Below, one piece after another: positions 6,913 to 19,816 of a stretch of 64,000 nucleotides of DNA (positions within the stretch are counted from its first letter, which is position 1; every line of letters starts with the position of its first letter). The DNA is from Pseudomonas lactis (lineage in GTDB: Bacteria > Pseudomonadota > Gammaproteobacteria > Pseudomonadales > Pseudomonadaceae): contig NZ_JYLO01000004.1 in NCBI RefSeq assembly GCF_001439845.1, forward strand, positions 310,001 to 374,000, read 5' to 3'. A program made the position numbers and the translations under genes. The notes under the pieces are model-generated. The model saw only the letters and a program-made list of their open reading frames with translations, ran no database searches and was not told where the DNA came from.

Positions 6913-8835
6913 ATGATCCGACATTCATTCACTCCCTTGATCAGTTGCCTGTTCAGCCCGTTGCTGCTGGCCGACAACACTCCCTTGGTGCTCAACCCGC
7001 AAATCGTGTCGGCGCCCTCAGTGGAGTCCGGCACGGTTGCGGCCATGGCCCAGTACGGCAGCAACGTCAACGTGGTCAGTCGCGAACAGATCGAGCGGGC
7101 CGGCCCTTCAGCCGACGTGTCTCGGGTGATGCAAATGTTCATTCCCGGGCTGTATGTGGCGCCGAAGAACGGCCCGTTCGACTATGGCACCTATTCCCTG
7201 CTCGGCGGGCGCAACGATGACACCCTGATCCTGCTCGATGGCGTGCGCTTGAACAACCGCCTGTACGGTGGCCTGTACCTCGACACCCTGCCGGCCAATG
7301 CCATTGAACGCATCGAAGTGCTCAAGGGCGGCCAGAGCCTGCTGTTCGGCACCCAGGCGGTATCGGGCGTGATCAACATCGTGACTCGCAGCCCGCAGAC
7401 CTGGGCGGCTGCCGGCGAAGTGAATATGGGCCTCGACACCTTCGGCGGCACCACGGGTGACGCACGGGTCGAGAAGATTTTCAGCAACGGCTGGGGCGAC
7501 CTGGGCGTGTTGGCCTACGTCAGCCGCAATGCGTCCGAGGGCTACCAGCCGTTTCGCAATCGCGATATGAAAAATGTCACGGACAAGAAACGCTCTTACG
7601 AAGTCACTACCTTCGGTACCAAGGCCGTTCAATCTTTTGGCGATGATTCGCGCCTGGAACTGTTCTACCAATACGCCGACGCCAACCTGGATTTCGCCCG
7701 TCCGGTAGCCTCCCACACAACCACCAACGACCGTGTACAGCAAATCGCCACGGCCACGTTCGAGCAAAGCCTCGACGAACACCTGAGTTATTTCGTCAAG
7801 GGCCACATCAACGATTGGGATACCCGCTATACCCGCATCAACAACCAAGACGGTGGTGCTACCCAGATCATCAACCATGACGACTACTGGGGCTTCACCG
7901 ACTGGGGCGTGCAGGCCGAAGGCAAGGCCGAGTTGCCGGGCGGCCATGTAGTGATCGTCGGCAGCGACAACCAATGGTTCAAGGGCCAGGACGATGTGTT
8001 GGTGATCGACGATAACAAAGCCCAGGCCCACGCGCTGTATAGCCAACTGCGCCCGCAGATCGACGCCCTGCCCGACTGGCACCCCAGCCTCGGCGTACGC
8101 CACGAGGCCATGAGCGGCGGTGACAGTGCCACCGTCGGCATGCTCACGTCCCTCTACAACCTCAACGATCACTGGGCCTTGCGCGGCCAATACGGCACCG
8201 CCTACAAGCTGCCCAATGCCGAACAGCTGTTCGTCAACGAAGCGGACGAACAGGGCAACCGCCACCTCAAGCCAGAGAAAAGCCGCAACGCCGAACTGGG
8301 CCTTGACTACACAGGGCAACTTGCGGAACGCGATTTCAGCGCCAGCGTCACCGTGTTCAAACGCAAGATCACCGACCTGATCACTCTGAACGATGTGCAG
8401 TGGGTCAATGGTCAGGGCCAGATCCAAATGCGCGGTTTCGAGGCCGACGCAAGGTTGGCGCTCAACGACCAATGGAGCGTGCAGGCCGACATGACCCGCA
8501 ACCTGACCGAATCCCGCGCCGGGGTCACCCTTAACGATATTCCCAGTTTTTTCGCCCGCTCACGCATCGGTTTTGAATCGCAAAACCGCCTATGGGGTGC
8601 AGGCGCGGCACTGCGTTATATCCGCGATGTCATCAGCGCCAAGCAGGTCGAGTACGGGCATTATTCTGTGGTGGACGCCGACGCCTATCGCTATCTGGAC
8701 AGTGCCCACCGGCATCGTTTGAGCCTGCTGGTGGAAAACCTGTTCGACCGCGACTACGTCACCAGTCGCGCCAACAACGTCGACAACCTCGGCCGCCCCT
8801 TCACCGCAGAGGTGCGTTACAGGTATCGCTTCTGA
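6913..8835 (+). CDS. TonB-dependent outer-membrane receptor, BtuB-like (corrinoid uptake)
   Basis: An outer-membrane gated channel that imports its ligand using TonB energy; the cobalamin riboswitch directly upstream implies vitamin B12 or another corrinoid. The 640-residue protein has an N-terminal signal peptide (MIRHSFTPLISCLFSPLLLA), a plug domain (NVNVVSREQIERAG; LLGGRNDDTLILLDGVRLNN; IERIEVLKGGQSLLFGTQAV) and a 22-strand-type barrel ending in the aromatic C-terminus VRYRYRF. ATG at 6913, with GAGAAG upstream, is chosen over an in-frame start at 6817 that falls in the leader. The stop overlaps the next start (TGATG). Confidence 0.92.
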   Translation: MIRHSFTPLISCLFSPLLLADNTPLVLNPQIVSAPSVESGTVAAMAQYGSNVNVVSREQIERAGPSADVSRVMQMFIPGLYVAPKNGPFDYGTYSLLGGRNDDTLILLDGVRLNNRLYGGLYLDTLPANAIERIEVLKGGQSLLFGTQAVSGVINIVTRSPQTWAAAGEVNMGLDTFGGTTGDARVEKIFSNGWGDLGVLAYVSRNASEGYQPFRNRDMKNVTDKKRSYEVTTFGTKAVQSFGDDSRLELFYQYADANLDFARPVASHTTTNDRVQQIATATFEQSLDEHLSYFVKGHINDWDTRYTRINNQDGGATQIINHDDYWGFTDWGVQAEGKAELPGGHVVIVGSDNQWFKGQDDVLVIDDNKAQAHALYSQLRPQIDALPDWHPSLGVRHEAMSGGDSATVGMLTSLYNLNDHWALRGQYGTAYKLPNAEQLFVNEADEQGNRHLKPEKSRNAELGLDYTGQLAERDFSASVTVFKRKITDLITLNDVQWVNGQGQIQMRGFEADARLALNDQWSVQADMTRNLTESRAGVTLNDIPSFFARSRIGFESQNRLWGAGAALRYIRDVISAKQVEYGHYSVVDADAYRYLDSAHRHRLSLLVENLFDRDYVTSRANNVDNLGRPFTAEVRYRYRF

Positions 8836-9194
8836 TGGCTGACATCACGCCAATCGACGGGGTCGACACCCACCCCGACTGGTCGCAAATTCCTGACCAC
8901 AGCCACCATGTGTTCCTGTGCACCGGCCCGCGCTGCACCCAGCGTGGAGCCTTGCAACTGTGGAAAACCCTACGCCGCCGGTTGCTGGAGCTGCAACGCA
9001 TCGAAGTGCCCGACGGCGTGCTGCTGACCCGCACCCATTGCCAGTTCCCCTGCAACCTCGGGCCGGTGCTCACGGTTTACCCGCAGCGCTGCTGGTACGG
9101 CGTGCACAGCAAGGCGGATGTGATACGCCTGGTGGATATGCACCTGGCAGGCGGTGAAGTGGTTGACGATCTACTGCTCAAGGAGCGCGCATGA
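8835..9194 (+). CDS. Thioredoxin-like [2Fe-2S] ferredoxin-domain protein
   Basis: A 119-residue cytoplasmic protein with the thioredoxin-like ferredoxin pattern: VFLCTGPRCTQRGA (two Cys five apart), then THCQFPCNLGPVLTVYP (two Cys four apart), giving the four ligands of a [2Fe-2S] cluster. Such proteins often sit in cobalamin clusters and may help cobalt or corrinoid reduction; that role here is inference. It overlaps the receptor stop by one base and the next ORF by four bases, so the three genes are translationally coupled behind the B12 riboswitch. Confidence 0.85.
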   Translation: MADITPIDGVDTHPDWSQIPDHSHHVFLCTGPRCTQRGALQLWKTLRRRLLELQRIEVPDGVLLTRTHCQFPCNLGPVLTVYPQRCWYGVHSKADVIRLVDMHLAGGEVVDDLLLKERA

Positions 9195-10165
9195 AAATGT
9201 GGTGCGTATGCTTGATTGCCCCGCTCTGCGCAACACCGGTGCAGGCAGACAATTACACCAATTGCGCCCAGGCCTGGGCACTGCCACACGCGCCACCCTC
9301 GCGCATCGTCGCCCTCAATCAACACGCGGCCGACCTCTTGCTGGCGCTGGATGCCAGGCCTTCAATGGTGGGCGTGGCCTATCTGGACGACAGTGACAAA
9401 GCGCATCGACAGGGCCGGTATTTCGAAGTGCCGGTGATTGCCGCCCAATATCCCTCCAGCGAGGTGCTGTATGCACAGCGCCCCGACTTGGTGGTGGGCG
9501 GTTTCGCCAGCGCGTTCGGCAAGGGCGTGAGCTCACGCACGAGCCTGGCCGATAACGGCGTGGCGTCCTACCTGCTGGAGTCCGCGTGCGCCGGGCACAA
9601 CCTGGATTACTTCGAGCACATCCGCCAGGACCTGCTCACCCTTGGCGCCCTGCTGCACAAATCGCAACGCGCCCAGGCCCTGAGCGACGCACTGGACGCC
9701 GACCTGCAACATGCCCAGGCAGTGGCTGACAACGCCCAACCGGTATCGGTATTTTACTTGGACAGTGAGGTCAACGGCCTCGCCAGTGAAGGCCAACGGG
9801 GGTTTGTCACAGCGCTGCTGGCCGCATCGGGTGCCCGCAATGTGCTGGCTGACATCCCCCTTTCACGAGTGACCGTGAACAGTGAAACCTTGCTGATGAA
9901 GGACCCTGACATCATTTTATTGGCCGACGCCCTGTGGTCCCCCAGCAGCCGCAAGCGCCAATTGCTGACGACCGACCCGGTGCTATCGACGCTGCGAGCG
10001 GTGCGTGAGAACCGGATGATCGATATTCCGTTTACCCATTTAGTACCCGGCGCCGACAGCGGCAAGGTGGCGATTGAACTGGCGCGCAAACTTAGTGGCA
10101 TACAGTCCCCCCTTGAAGCGCCCTCTTGTAGGAGCGAGCTTGCTCGCGAAAAACGTCAACGGTAA
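9191..10165 (+). CDS. Periplasmic substrate-binding protein, BtuF-like
   Basis: A class III periplasmic binding protein of the ABC cobalamin/siderophore type, 324 residues. A signal peptide is visible (KMWCVCLIAPLCATPVQA), followed by RIVALNQHAADLLLALDA and SSEVLYAQRPDLVVGG, the usual two-lobe landmarks. It is the last gene of the riboswitch operon and no permease or ATPase follows, so it must work with transport genes elsewhere or serve a different purpose. The last 13 residues (SCRSELAREKRQR) and the stop codon are read from a REP element that begins at 10127, so the ancestral C-terminus was replaced. Confidence 0.87.
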   Translation: MKMWCVCLIAPLCATPVQADNYTNCAQAWALPHAPPSRIVALNQHAADLLLALDARPSMVGVAYLDDSDKAHRQGRYFEVPVIAAQYPSSEVLYAQRPDLVVGGFASAFGKGVSSRTSLADNGVASYLLESACAGHNLDYFEHIRQDLLTLGALLHKSQRAQALSDALDADLQHAQAVADNAQPVSVFYLDSEVNGLASEGQRGFVTALLAASGARNVLADIPLSRVTVNSETLLMKDPDIILLADALWSPSSRKRQLLTTDPVLSTLRAVRENRMIDIPFTHLVPGADSGKVAIELARKLSGIQSPLEAPSCRSELAREKRQR

Positions 10166-10226
10166 CGCGCGCTTCCTGAATAAACGCGGCGCCTGCGAGT
10201 TTTTCGCGAGCAAGCTCGCTCCTACA
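10127..10226. repeat. REPIN, TAGGAGCGAGCTTGCTCG family
   Basis: Two inverted REP copies, TGTAGGAGCGAGCTTGCTCG and its complement, are joined by a central stretch with a GTTTTTCGCGAG half. It overlaps the 3' end of the BtuF-like gene and supplies its stop codon. Confidence 0.9.
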
Positions 10227-10241
10227 AGCAATCGCTGTGGA

Positions 10242-10664
10242 CTAGGCCCGGGCCACCGGCATGCGGGACAGCTCCCGCAGCCACGGCAACACCCGCAGGC
10301 CGTGGGCAGTCTCGCAGGGGTCGACCATGTCCATGAAGTGTTCGAGGTTGACGTGGTCCGGCACGCCCGGCAGGCGCACCCGCACGGCCGGCGTTACACC
10401 GCACGGGGCGCCCAGGTCCAGATGTTCGTAGACCAGTACATGACGCACCTGGGGCTGAGGTTCATAGGCTTGGGCCATCAGCCCGGCATGGATTATCAGC
10501 ACATCGAAGGGTTCGGCAGGAATGGCGGTAAGAATCCGCACCTCTTCGAACGTTTGCACCGGCACGATCCGGTAATAGCCCAACCGGTTGAGCATTTTCT
10601 CGATGTACAGGCGTTGCAGATGCTGTTCATCGGCAATCAGGATGGTCAGTGCTTTGTTCGGCAT
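10242..10664 (-). CDS. Receiver-like protein lacking the phospho-acceptor aspartate
   Basis: A 140-residue stand-alone CheY-like domain (MPNKALTILIADEQHLQRLY). Aligning FDVLIIHAGLMA with the canonical receiver pattern [12 protein letters not shown] puts His where the phosphorylated Asp should be, and the conserved Lys of strand 5 is not evident, although part of the acidic pair (ADEQ) remains. It therefore probably works without phosphorylation, or not at all. No output domain is present. It lies 133 bp downstream of, and on the same strand as, a BvgS-like kinase and may belong to that system. ATG at 10664 is chosen because it starts at the receiver fold. Confidence 0.72.
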   Translation of the reverse strand: MPNKALTILIADEQHLQRLYIEKMLNRLGYYRIVPVQTFEEVRILTAIPAEPFDVLIIHAGLMAQAYEPQPQVRHVLVYEHLDLGAPCGVTPAVRVRLPGVPDHVNLEHFMDMVDPCETAHGLRVLPWLRELSRMPVARA

Positions 10665-10797
10665 GGCAAACCCCTGGCAGGCAGTGCTCGGCAGTGAGCG
10701 CTGCCCATTTTCCAGACATATGCCGACGACAAAATCAGGCATGTTCCCGGTTTGCGTAAGAGTTTTCCCAAATTTCCCGAATGGCGATCAACCGCAG

Positions 10798-14412
<3,615 letters not shown>

Positions 14413-14418
14413 TTCAGA

Positions 14419-15045
14419 TCAGATCAGATGGTTGCGCTGGGCAAACTTGGATAAGTGCACTACCGAGGACATTCGCAACTTCTCCTTGAGTCGAGTCTTG
14501 TAGGTACTGATGGTCTTGTGACTCAGCAGCATTTGCTCGGCGATTTCCTTGTTGCCCAACCCTAGGGCGAGCATTTGCAGTACGGTGAGTTCGCGGTCAG
14601 ACAAACATTCGATCATCTGCCGTTCTGTTTCTTGCAAATCGTCGCGCCGCACCGAACTGGTCGGCAAACTGGGGAAGCAGCTGTAGCCCGACATGATCGC
14701 CTTGATAGCCTTTTGCAGCTCATCCAGTTCGCCGGTCTTGGCGACGAACCCCATGGCGCCGGCGCGCATGCAGCGGGTGGAAAAGAACACTGCCAGGTAG
14801 GACGTCAGCACCAGAATCTTGCACGGCAAGCCCAACGCCTTGATCCGGCTGATGACCTCCAACCCGCCTAATTTAGGCATCGCCAGGTCGAGGATGATCA
14901 GCTCGGGACGTTGCTCCCTCGCCAATTGCATGGCATCTGCGCCATCCCCTGCCTGAAAAATTTCAACAAAACCCTCCAACTGCAAGAGGTGTTTGACCGT
15001 CGCCCGGATAAACGGATGGTCATCCACAATTAATGCTTTGCTCAT
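14419..15045 (-). CDS. LuxR/FixJ-type response regulator, BvgA/EvgA-like
   Basis: A 208-residue DNA-binding response regulator: receiver domain (KALIVDDHPFIRATVKHLL; phospho-acceptor Asp in LIILDLAMPKLGG near residue 54; LVLTSY) and a LuxR-type HTH (LSDRELTVLQMLALGLGNKE; LLSHKTISTYKTRLKEKL). It is the first gene of an operon with the BvgS-like kinase, separated by 6 bp, and is the evident partner of its Hpt domain. The regulon cannot be read from sequence. A 288-bp gap upstream (15046-15333) must hold its promoter; I saw no clear box there. Confidence 0.93.
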   Translation of the reverse strand: MSKALIVDDHPFIRATVKHLLQLEGFVEIFQAGDGADAMQLAREQRPELIILDLAMPKLGGLEVISRIKALGLPCKILVLTSYLAVFFSTRCMRAGAMGFVAKTGELDELQKAIKAIMSGYSCFPSLPTSSVRRDDLQETERQMIECLSDRELTVLQMLALGLGNKEIAEQMLLSHKTISTYKTRLKEKLRMSSVVHLSKFAQRNHLI

Positions 15046-15305
15046 AAAACTTCCCTATGTGGACAAAATACCCTTACACATCACACCGGATCTGGGTACC
15101 TGTGAGAAATGACAGTTCCGACGAGCGGCGCTGCCTTATCAGTACGGTAACCAAGCCGTGTCTGGCCCCTTCAATTAACTCAGCATAATCACGGACGCCG
15201 GACCTCAATGACCCAACAGCCGCAAGTGCCCAACCTTAGCAACGCAATGATGTTTCAACTGAAGGGATAATCCGGACTAGATGTAGGATTTTTCCACAAT
15301 CAAGC

Positions 15306-15323
15306 TTAGCCAATCCTGGCTAA
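15306..15323 (-). terminator. Small hairpin after mgtC-like gene
   Basis: TTAGCCA and TGGCTAA around ATCC lie 10 bp beyond the mgtC-like stop codon. No T-run follows. The rest of the gap 15046-15333 shows no gene or repeat that I can support. Confidence 0.3.
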
Positions 15324-15333
15324 CTCATCAGGG

Positions 15334-16050
15334 TCAGTCGGTAGTACTCGGGCTCCAGAAAGCCTGTACCACCAGGGTTGAAGTTGAGAGGCGCGCTACC
15401 AGTGCATCCAGCTCATCACCATCCACCGACGTGGCGGCCAGGATGGCCTCGATTTCCACTTCGTCGCTGCCGAACGGCCGCACATCGACATCACTGGCTG
15501 GGTAGTTGCAGCGTGCCAACTCGGCTTCCAGCAACACCATCACGGCCTGTTGCTGACTGCGTCGCGCAATCACGTAAAGGATATTGGTAACCTCTGCCGA
15601 CACCACGTCCAAGGGTTGGCGGTTGATGTTATTGACGATCGGCCGCAGCAAGGTGTTGGCCGCCAGCACAAACAGCGTACCCAGCAATGCCTCAAGGATC
15701 AGGTCGGCGCCGGCACAGGCGCCCACCGCCGCTGAAGCCCAGAGGGTCGCGGCAGTGTTAAGCCCGCGTACATTGCCCTCTTCCCGCATGATCACACCCG
15801 CCCCCAAAAAGCCGATGCCCGACACCACGTAAGCGACCACGCGCACCGCGCCTTCCGCACCACCGAGCCGGTTGGCCATGTCGACAAAGATCGCCGCGCC
15901 TACCGCCACCAGCACATTGGTGCGCAGCCCCGCGGTGCGCTGGCGATATTGGCGCTCGAAACCGATCAAGCCACCGAGGATAAATGCCGCGCTGAGGCTG
16001 ACGACGGTGTCGACCAGGGAGTTGAGGTTGATGTTGTTGATTGCCTGCAT
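15334..16050 (-). CDS. MgtC/SapB family inner-membrane protein
   Basis: A 238-residue member of the MgtC family, linked in other bacteria to survival at low Mg2+ and modulation of the F-ATPase. Several TM segments are evident ([76 protein letters not shown]), with the family signature [19 protein letters not shown], then a soluble C-terminal ACT-like domain. ATG at 16050 begins at the conserved N-terminus; the long upstream extension is REP sequence. It lies 166 bp downstream of mgtA on the same strand, so the two are likely one Mg2+-responsive unit interrupted by a REPIN. Confidence 0.9.
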   Translation of the reverse strand: MQAINNINLNSLVDTVVSLSAAFILGGLIGFERQYRQRTAGLRTNVLVAVGAAIFVDMANRLGGAEGAVRVVAYVVSGIGFLGAGVIMREEGNVRGLNTAATLWASAAVGACAGADLILEALLGTLFVLAANTLLRPIVNNINRQPLDVVSAEVTNILYVIARRSQQQAVMVLLEAELARCNYPASDVDVRPFGSDEVEIEAILAATSVDGDELDALVARLSTSTLVVQAFWSPSTTD

Positions 16051-16099
16051 AAAAAATCTCCATGAATGCAGCGACAAATTGGAAAACACCGTGGGTTCC

Positions 16100-16190
16100 T
16101 GTGGGAGCTGGCTTGCCTGCGATAGCGGTACACCGGCCAATGAATCTGGCGACTGATACACCGCCATCGCGGGCAAGCCCGGCTCCCACA
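16100..16190. repeat. REPIN, GTGGGAGCTGGCTTGCC family
   Basis: Inverted pair TGTGGGAGCTGGCTTGCCTG and its near complement, located between mgtA and the mgtC-like gene. It could tune relative expression of the two through the transcript hairpins. Confidence 0.9.
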
Positions 16191-16216
16191 GGGTTTGCGG
16201 TGTTGCATGGCACTCA

Positions 16217-18922
16217 CTACTGCCAGCCAAACCTGCGGATGTAGTAGCCTTTCACCGCTTGGGTCAGCGCCATGTACGCCAGCAAAATCACCGGCAGGAA
16301 CACAAAGTACAGCGACGGCAGCGCCTGCAATTTGAAGTAATGCGCCAACGGCCCCATCGGCAGGAAAATCCCCACGGCCATGATCACGCCGGTCATCAGC
16401 ATCAACGGCAGCGCTGCACGGCTTTGCAGAAACGGGATTTTCGGGGTGCGGATCATGTGCACGATCAGGGTCTGGGTCAGCAGCCCCACCACAAACCAGC
16501 CGGATTGGAACAGCGTCTGGTGGTCTGGCGTGTTGGCATCAAACACATACCACATGAGTGCGAACGTGGTGATGTCGAAGATCGAACTGATCGGCCCGAA
16601 AAACAGCATGAAGCGCCCCACCTCGCCTGGCTGCCAGCGTTGTGGCGTGGCAAGCATCTCGTCATCGACGTTGTCGAACGGAATCGCGATCTGCGAGATG
16701 TCATACAGCAGGTTTTGCACCAGCAGGTGCATCGGCAGCATCGGCAAAAACGGGATGAAGGCACTGGCCACCAACACCGAGAACACGTTGCCGAAGTTGG
16801 AACTGGCGGTCATCTTGATGTACTTGAGCATGTTGGCGAAGGTGCGCCGGCCTTCCAGTACGCCCTCTTCCAGGATCATCAGGCTCTTCTCCAGCAGGAT
16901 GATGTCGGCCGCTTCCTTGGCGATGTCCACCGCACTGTCCACCGAAATACCGATATCCGCCGTGCGCAACGCCGGAGCATCGTTGATGCCATCGCCCATA
17001 AAGCCCACCACATGCCCGTTGGCCTTGAGCAGGCGCACGATGCGTTCCTTGTGGCTGGGGGTGAGCTTGGCAAACACATTGGTAGTTTCCACGGCCAGGG
17101 CCAGTTCGGCGTCGCTCATGGCTTCGATGTCGTTGCCCATCAGCAAGCCTTGTTGTTCCAGGCCCACTTCGCGGCAGATCTTCGCCGTGACCAGTTCGTT
17201 GTCGCCGGTCAACACTTTGACCGCCACGCCGTGGGCCTTCAGGGCCTTGAGGGCGGGTGCGGTGCTCTCTTTGGGTGGGTCGAGAAACGCCACGTAGCCG
17301 ATCAGCGTCAGGTTGTTCTCATCGGCTAGGGTGTAGGTGTCTCGTCCTGCCTGCATCGGCTGCGCCGCGACCGCCACCACCCGCAGCCCCTCTTCGTTAA
17401 AGGCTGCGGTCACCTGGCGAATGCGCGCCAGCAGTTCGTCGGTCAGCACTTCATCGACGTCGCCATGGCGCACGCGGTTGCATACCGACAAAATCTCTTC
17501 CACCGCCCCCTTGCAGATCAACAGGTGCGGTTGGTGCTGCTCGGCCACCACCACCGACATGCGGCGGCGGTTGAAGTCGAAGGGAATCTCGTCAACCTTG
17601 TGGAACGCGGTGCCGACTTTCAGCTCGCGATGGATGTCCACATGCTCAAGCACGGCCACATCCAACAGGTTTTTCAAGCCGGTCTGGTAGTAGCTGTTGA
17701 GGTAGGCCATTTCCAGCACGTCGTCCGATTCCTGGCCCCACACGTCCACATGGCGCGCCAGGAAAATCTTGTCCTGGGTGAGCGTGCCGGTTTTGTCGGT
17801 GCACAGCACGTCCATCGCGCCGAAGTTCTGGATCGCGTCCAGGCGCTTGACGATCACCTTCTTGCGCGACAGAAACACCGCACCCTTGGCCAGGGTCGAG
17901 GTGACGATCATGGGCAGCATTTCCGGGGTCAGGCCCACCGCTATCGACAGCGCAAACAACAACGCCTCGGTCCAGTCGCCTTTAGTGAACCCGTTGATGA
18001 ACAGCACCAGCGGCGCCATCACGAACATAAAGCGAATCAGCAACCAACTGACCTTGTTGACCCCCTGCTGGAACGAGGTGGTCGCACGGTCCGTCGCCGT
18101 GACGCGTTGCGCCAGGGCACCAAAGTACGTGCTGTTGCCGGTGGCCAGGACCACCGCCGTGGCGGCGCCGGACACCACGTTGGTGCCCATGAACAGAATA
18201 TTCTCCAGTTCCAGCGGGTTGCGTGTGTGGGCGTCCTGCTGGTGGGCGAACTTCTCCACTGGCATGGATTCACCGGTCATCGCCGCCTGGCTGACGAACA
18301 AGTCCTTGGCGCTGAGCACGCGGCAGTCCGCGGGGATCATGTCGCCGGCCGACAACACAATCAGATCGCCCGGCACCAGTTGCTTGATCGGCAGTTCAAT
18401 GCGCTTGGCAGCATCGCGGCGCAGCACCGTCGCGGTATTGCTCACCATGGCCTTCAAGGCATCGGCGGCCTTGTTCGACTTGGCCTCCTGCCAGAAGCGC
18501 AACAGGGTCGAGAGCACCACCATGGAGAAAATCACCGTGGCGGCCTTCATGTCTTCGGTCAGCCAGGAGATCACCGCCAACAGGGTCAGCAGCAGGTTGA
18601 AAGGGTTCTTGTAGCAATGCCACAGGTGCACCCACCACGGCAGCGGCTGCTCGTGCTCGACTTCATTGAGGCCGTATTGCATACGCAGGGCGTCGGCTTC
18701 CTGGGTGTTCAGGCCCTCGGCGTGGCTGCCCAGTACACCCAGCAATTGCACGGTGCTGCGGTTGGCAGATGCCACCAGTGTCTGCGCCAGGCTAGGCGGT
18801 ACTTCGCGGCTGACGCTGGCGTCGGTCACGGTCTCCAGCATCGCCAGGCGGCGAAAATGCCGGGCGATATGCCGGGTCCGCAGGAAACCGGCGAAGAACT
18901 CTTTGAGCAAAGTGAGGTTCAT
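16217..18922 (-). CDS. mgtA: Mg2+-importing P-type ATPase
   Basis: A 901-residue type IIIB P-type ATPase that brings Mg2+ into the cytoplasm at the cost of ATP. Motifs: [10 protein letters not shown] (actuator), [11 protein letters not shown] (phosphorylated Asp), [25 protein letters not shown] and [14 protein letters not shown]. About ten TM segments cluster after the actuator and at the C-terminus. ATG at 18922 with GGAG upstream gives the usual MgtA/MgtB length; the in-frame extension to 18973 lies in the untranslated leader. It is preceded by a structured leader of about 340 nt and followed by an mgtC-like gene. Confidence 0.96.
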   Translation of the reverse strand: MNLTLLKEFFAGFLRTRHIARHFRRLAMLETVTDASVSREVPPSLAQTLVASANRSTVQLLGVLGSHAEGLNTQEADALRMQYGLNEVEHEQPLPWWVHLWHCYKNPFNLLLTLLAVISWLTEDMKAATVIFSMVVLSTLLRFWQEAKSNKAADALKAMVSNTATVLRRDAAKRIELPIKQLVPGDLIVLSAGDMIPADCRVLSAKDLFVSQAAMTGESMPVEKFAHQQDAHTRNPLELENILFMGTNVVSGAATAVVLATGNSTYFGALAQRVTATDRATTSFQQGVNKVSWLLIRFMFVMAPLVLFINGFTKGDWTEALLFALSIAVGLTPEMLPMIVTSTLAKGAVFLSRKKVIVKRLDAIQNFGAMDVLCTDKTGTLTQDKIFLARHVDVWGQESDDVLEMAYLNSYYQTGLKNLLDVAVLEHVDIHRELKVGTAFHKVDEIPFDFNRRRMSVVVAEQHQPHLLICKGAVEEILSVCNRVRHGDVDEVLTDELLARIRQVTAAFNEEGLRVVAVAAQPMQAGRDTYTLADENNLTLIGYVAFLDPPKESTAPALKALKAHGVAVKVLTGDNELVTAKICREVGLEQQGLLMGNDIEAMSDAELALAVETTNVFAKLTPSHKERIVRLLKANGHVVGFMGDGINDAPALRTADIGISVDSAVDIAKEAADIILLEKSLMILEEGVLEGRRTFANMLKYIKMTASSNFGNVFSVLVASAFIPFLPMLPMHLLVQNLLYDISQIAIPFDNVDDEMLATPQRWQPGEVGRFMLFFGPISSIFDITTFALMWYVFDANTPDHQTLFQSGWFVVGLLTQTLIVHMIRTPKIPFLQSRAALPLMLMTGVIMAVGIFLPMGPLAHYFKLQALPSLYFVFLPVILLAYMALTQAVKGYYIRRFGWQ

Positions 18923-19260
18923 GGTGTAACTCCTGCGCGAGGAAAAACCGTCGTGCAGGTACTGCCCGTCCACACCGCGCCCGTCACACAGGCACAGCCG
19001 AACCTGGCCCGCCCGCCGTAACAGGCAGGCGCGTCCGTAGCATCCAGGCGTTACCCAGGTGCTGGTCAGCGTCGATGAGAGGGAATCAGGCAGGCGCCAG
19101 GACTGGCCACCGCCGGGATGCCGCTTCTCGCTTTGTGAGGCGAGACAACGGCATCTGGAAAATGCGCGTTACCTTGCCAAGAGGCCGGTTACCGAAACCG
19201 GCCGACGACTGTCACTCGAACAAGTACCCACTGAGGGTCTCCGCTATTGATGAAAACGCG
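18923..19260 (-). promoter_or_regulatory. Structured 5' leader of mgtA
   Basis: The untranslated region before mgtA holds at least two strong hairpins: GATGCCG/CGGCATC with an inner CTCGC/GCGAG (19117-19155), and GGCCGGTT/AACCGGCC (19183-19203). A third short one sits near 19224-19240. A 19-codon ORF (18984-19043, minus; MLRTRLPVTAGGPGSAVPV) with three Pro codons lies between these and mgtA, though without a clear ribosome-binding site. In enterobacteria mgtA is controlled by an Mg2+-sensing leader with a Pro-containing peptide; whether this unrelated sequence does the same is inference. Confidence 0.45.
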
Positions 19261-19354
19261 CGAAGCTTACGCCCCGATGTTGGCGGAGTAAACCGTAGGA
19301 AAGTGCCTGCATGGTGAATAAGAAAATTCTTCAGGATGGGTTCAGGTAACAACG

Positions 19355-19453
19355 GTAGGAACGAGCTTGCTCGCGAAAAACGTCAACGGTAACGCATGCT
19401 TGCTGAATGAACGCGGCGCCTTCGAGTTTTTCGCGAGCGAGCTCGCTCCTACA
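19355..19453. repeat. REPIN, TAGGAGCGAGCTTGCTCG family
   Basis: Inverted REP pair GTAGGAACGAGCTTGCTCGC and its complement, with the same internal spacer type (AAAAACGTCAACGGTAACGC) as the copy at 10127. Confidence 0.9.
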
Positions 19454-19471
19454 GAAGGCGGTGTGCTGCTT

Positions 19472-19816
19472 TTACTCATGCGCCTGCCTGCTGTCGGTCG
19501 GCGCTTGAGCACGGTCCTCGAGACTGTAATCGCGCACCACCTGGGCAATGCGCAGGTGGTAGTCAGCAAAAACCTGCCGACGGCCTGTTGACTGAGCGGC
19601 TCGATGTAGCTCAAGGCTGCGCCACTGCTGGATGGCTGCCTCGTCACGCCAGAATGATAGGGAGAGTAGTTTTGAAGGTTCACTCAGGCTCTGGAAACGC
19701 TCAACTGAAATAAAGCCATCGATTTGAGCGAGCAGAGGCTTGAGTTCGGCAGCGAGGTCGAGATAACGCTGGTAGTGCTCCTCATGTGGCCAGGCTTCAA
19801 AAATAACAGCGATCAT
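19472..19816 (-). CDS. Antibiotic biosynthesis monooxygenase (ABM) domain protein
   Basis: A 114-residue dimeric alpha/beta-barrel protein of the ABM superfamily: MIAVIFEAWPHEEHYQRYLD, GFISVERFQSLSEPSKLLSL and SFWRDEAAIQQWR are the strands and helix typical of these cofactorless oxygenases or heme-binding proteins. Its start overlaps the stop of the upstream P450 gene by 4 bp, so the two are translationally coupled and probably act on the same compound. Substrate unknown. Confidence 0.85.
   Translation of the reverse strand: MIAVIFEAWPHEEHYQRYLDLAAELKPLLAQIDGFISVERFQSLSEPSKLLSLSFWRDEAAIQQWRSLELHRAAQSTGRRQVFADYHLRIAQVVRDYSLEDRAQAPTDSRQAHE

Noticed and set aside
7108..8472. 454-codon minus-strand frame opposite the TonB receptor
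   Set aside because: The receptor on the plus strand has all family motifs; the antisense frame has none and low-complexity composition.
16259..19021. Several long plus-strand frames opposite mgtA
   Set aside because: His/Gln/Arg-rich antisense translations without domains; mgtA fully explains the region.
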